Shown here: piece by piece, positions 24,337 through 24,985 of the stretch
How the letters are laid out: every line of letters begins with the position of its first letter
Position numbering within the stretch: the first letter of the stretch is position 1
Notes under the pieces: generated by a model
What the model was told of the DNA's origin: nothing
What the model saw: the letters and a program-made list of their open reading frames with translations, nothing else
Databases searched by the model: none
Position numbers and translations under genes: made by a program
DNA from: JAIBBG01 sp043748015
GTDB taxonomy: Bacteria; Bacteroidota; Bacteroidia; Flavobacteriales_D; Sanyastnellaceae
Assembly (NCBI GenBank): GCA_043748015.1
Contig: JAYTOA010000011.1
Location: forward strand, 1 to 24,985
Length of the DNA stretch: 24,985 nt
Direction: 5' to 3'

Positions 24337-24375
24337 CATGACTTGGAGGTTGGATGATAGACGAATAAATTCCCC
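24337..24375. repeat. Dispersed repeat, degenerate copy D
   Basis: Reads TCATGACTTGGAGGTTGGAT, then GATAGACG and AATTCCCC. It keeps the TGAC-TTGGAG-x-TTGGATGAT core of copies A-C and loses the TATAATCC end. Confidence 0.4.
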
Positions 24376-24476
24376 TGTAAAGATCAAAGCAATACTTAAG
24401 TGCAAATTCTTGATTCAACTTCCGGAAAAAACTTCGCGAACCACAAACCGGGAACTTTCCCTGCGTCTATATGAAA

Positions 24477-24812
24477 TTAAGCAAGTGCATCACGCAATGC
24501 GCCTGCTTCAATCGCATTGTGCGAATCATGATAAACCGCCTTCCCGTTTTTTATCAAAATAATTTGCGGACTTTCATGACGAACATTCAACTTGTTCATG
24601 ATGGCATTTGAAACATCACGGTGTTCTAACAAATCGAGATAGAAAACGTCAATATCGTCCGGGCCACCGCTCCATTCATTTACGAAATTGCTCTTCACCG
24701 CACGGCTAATATGACAGCGCGTACTGTGCTTAAAAATCACCTGTGGTCGCTCACTTGAAGTTGCAAGAATGTCGTCAAGCTGCGAGAGAGAAGTAAGCGT
24801 TTTCCAGTTCAT
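24477..24812 (-). CDS. ytxJ: Bacilliredoxin-like protein YtxJ
   Basis: A 111-aa thioredoxin-fold protein of the YtxJ/BrxC family (DUF2847), recognised by IFKHSTRCHIS (C33) and a cis-proline loop ESPQIILIKNG (P82). Family members reverse bacillithiol mixed disulfides on proteins with a single active cysteine (CxxS). Here the motif is C-H-I-S, where I recall C-P-I-S in the family. No second cysteine is present, so it is a monothiol enzyme. Length and termini are normal. It stands alone on the minus strand. A -7 box lies only 4 nt before the ATG at 24812. Confidence 0.92.
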   Translation of the reverse strand: MNWKTLTSLSQLDDILATSSERPQVIFKHSTRCHISRAVKSNFVNEWSGGPDDIDVFYLDLLEHRDVSNAIMNKLNVRHESPQIILIKNGKAVYHDSHNAIEAGALRDALA

Positions 24813-24816
24813 GGGG

Positions 24817-24824
24817 CAAAGATA
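24817..24824 (-). promoter_or_regulatory. Possible -7 box (TATCTTTG) of ytxJ, near-leaderless
   Basis: The minus strand reads TATCTTTG, an exact TAnnTTTG match ending 4 nt before the start codon. If used, transcription would begin at or inside the ATG. No -33 element is visible, so it may be chance. Confidence 0.35.
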
Positions 24825-24959
24825 CGTTGGACTCAGCGAATAGGGGGGAGCGGAGATATTCGGATAATTTATAAAAGTGATCCTCCAGAATTAACCCCAA
24901 GTTGATATTCCTTTTTCTATTGCTTGATTTGGATTTAAAAGCCGCGCCTTCGCGTGAGA

Positions 24960-24985
24960 CAAGGGAGATTCCTCACTTCGTGTCG
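24960..24985 (+). repeat. AGATTCCTC-type repeat at the window edge, truncated
   Basis: CAAGGGAGATTCCTCACTTC and the following GTGTCG match the minus-strand segment at 17021-17037. It runs off the window. The rest of 24825-24959 holds no recognised gene. Confidence 0.45.

Noticed and set aside
23382..24375. CRISPR array
   Set aside because: Repeat units are short, degenerate and irregularly spaced, spacers are not uniform and no cas gene is present.
1..24985. tRNA or rRNA genes
   Set aside because: No cloverleaf-like segments with T-loop GTTCGANNC and matching acceptor arms were found in the gaps; GTTCGAA at 17908 lies inside the protease gene.

Overview
The window is chromosomal DNA of a member of the Bacteroidota. 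Four things support this: Por/type IX secretion (T9SS) sorting domains of both kinds (a gliding-motility-type C-terminal domain on the first gene and a type A tail on a metalloprotease), PKD-rich giant surface proteins, a YtxJ-type bacilliredoxin, and repeated TAnnTTTG boxes (the Bacteroidota -7 promoter element) just upstream of gene starts. I see no tRNA, rRNA, CRISPR array, transposase or phage gene. The content looks like a normal core/accessory mix without a recognisable island.

Layout. 1-4131 (+) is the 3' part of a giant PKD/Ig-repeat surface protein. It converges on a three-gene minus-strand unit (9044 to 4184): an exported MORN/YwqK-repeat protein, a five-PAS cytoplasmic histidine kinase of the HisKA_2 type, and a receiver-LytTR response regulator. 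After an AT-rich 555-bp gap come, on the plus strand, rpiB, an exported M28 peptidase that starts on the base after the rpiB stop, and a small outer-membrane barrel-like protein. These converge on a TlpA-like thioredoxin lipoprotein (-), which is divergent from a membrane fatty acid desaturase (+). Next on the minus strand are trhO (tRNA U34 hydroxylase) and a 106-aa exported protein that resembles an isolated T9SS tail. A 62-aa plus-strand gene with its own strong terminator follows. Then come an M43 metalloprotease with PKD and T9SS tail (-), lepA (+), a DUF2461 protein (-), an exported TonB-C-domain protein (+), a one-repeat DUF1456/YehS protein (-), a small exported protein (+) and ytxJ (-).

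How the genes relate. Much of the window concerns the cell envelope: secreted adhesin-like and proteolytic proteins, an outer-membrane protein, a lipid desaturase and a membrane-attached thiol oxidoreductase. The MORN-kinase-LytTR unit is the most system-like group. An exported repeat protein sits in one transcription unit with a cytoplasmic sensor kinase and its regulator.

The non-coding DNA is the least ordinary part. From about 21.2 kb to the right end, most intergenic gaps hold repeats: a 166-bp element with 36-nt inverted ends, a perfect 48-bp palindrome between two divergent genes, a four-copy dispersed repeat containing TGGAGATTTG-like cores, TGATTTG-type heptad runs and a triple TCGGATGC. 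None matches a class I can name with certainty. All assignments are by reading alone, and no database search was possible.
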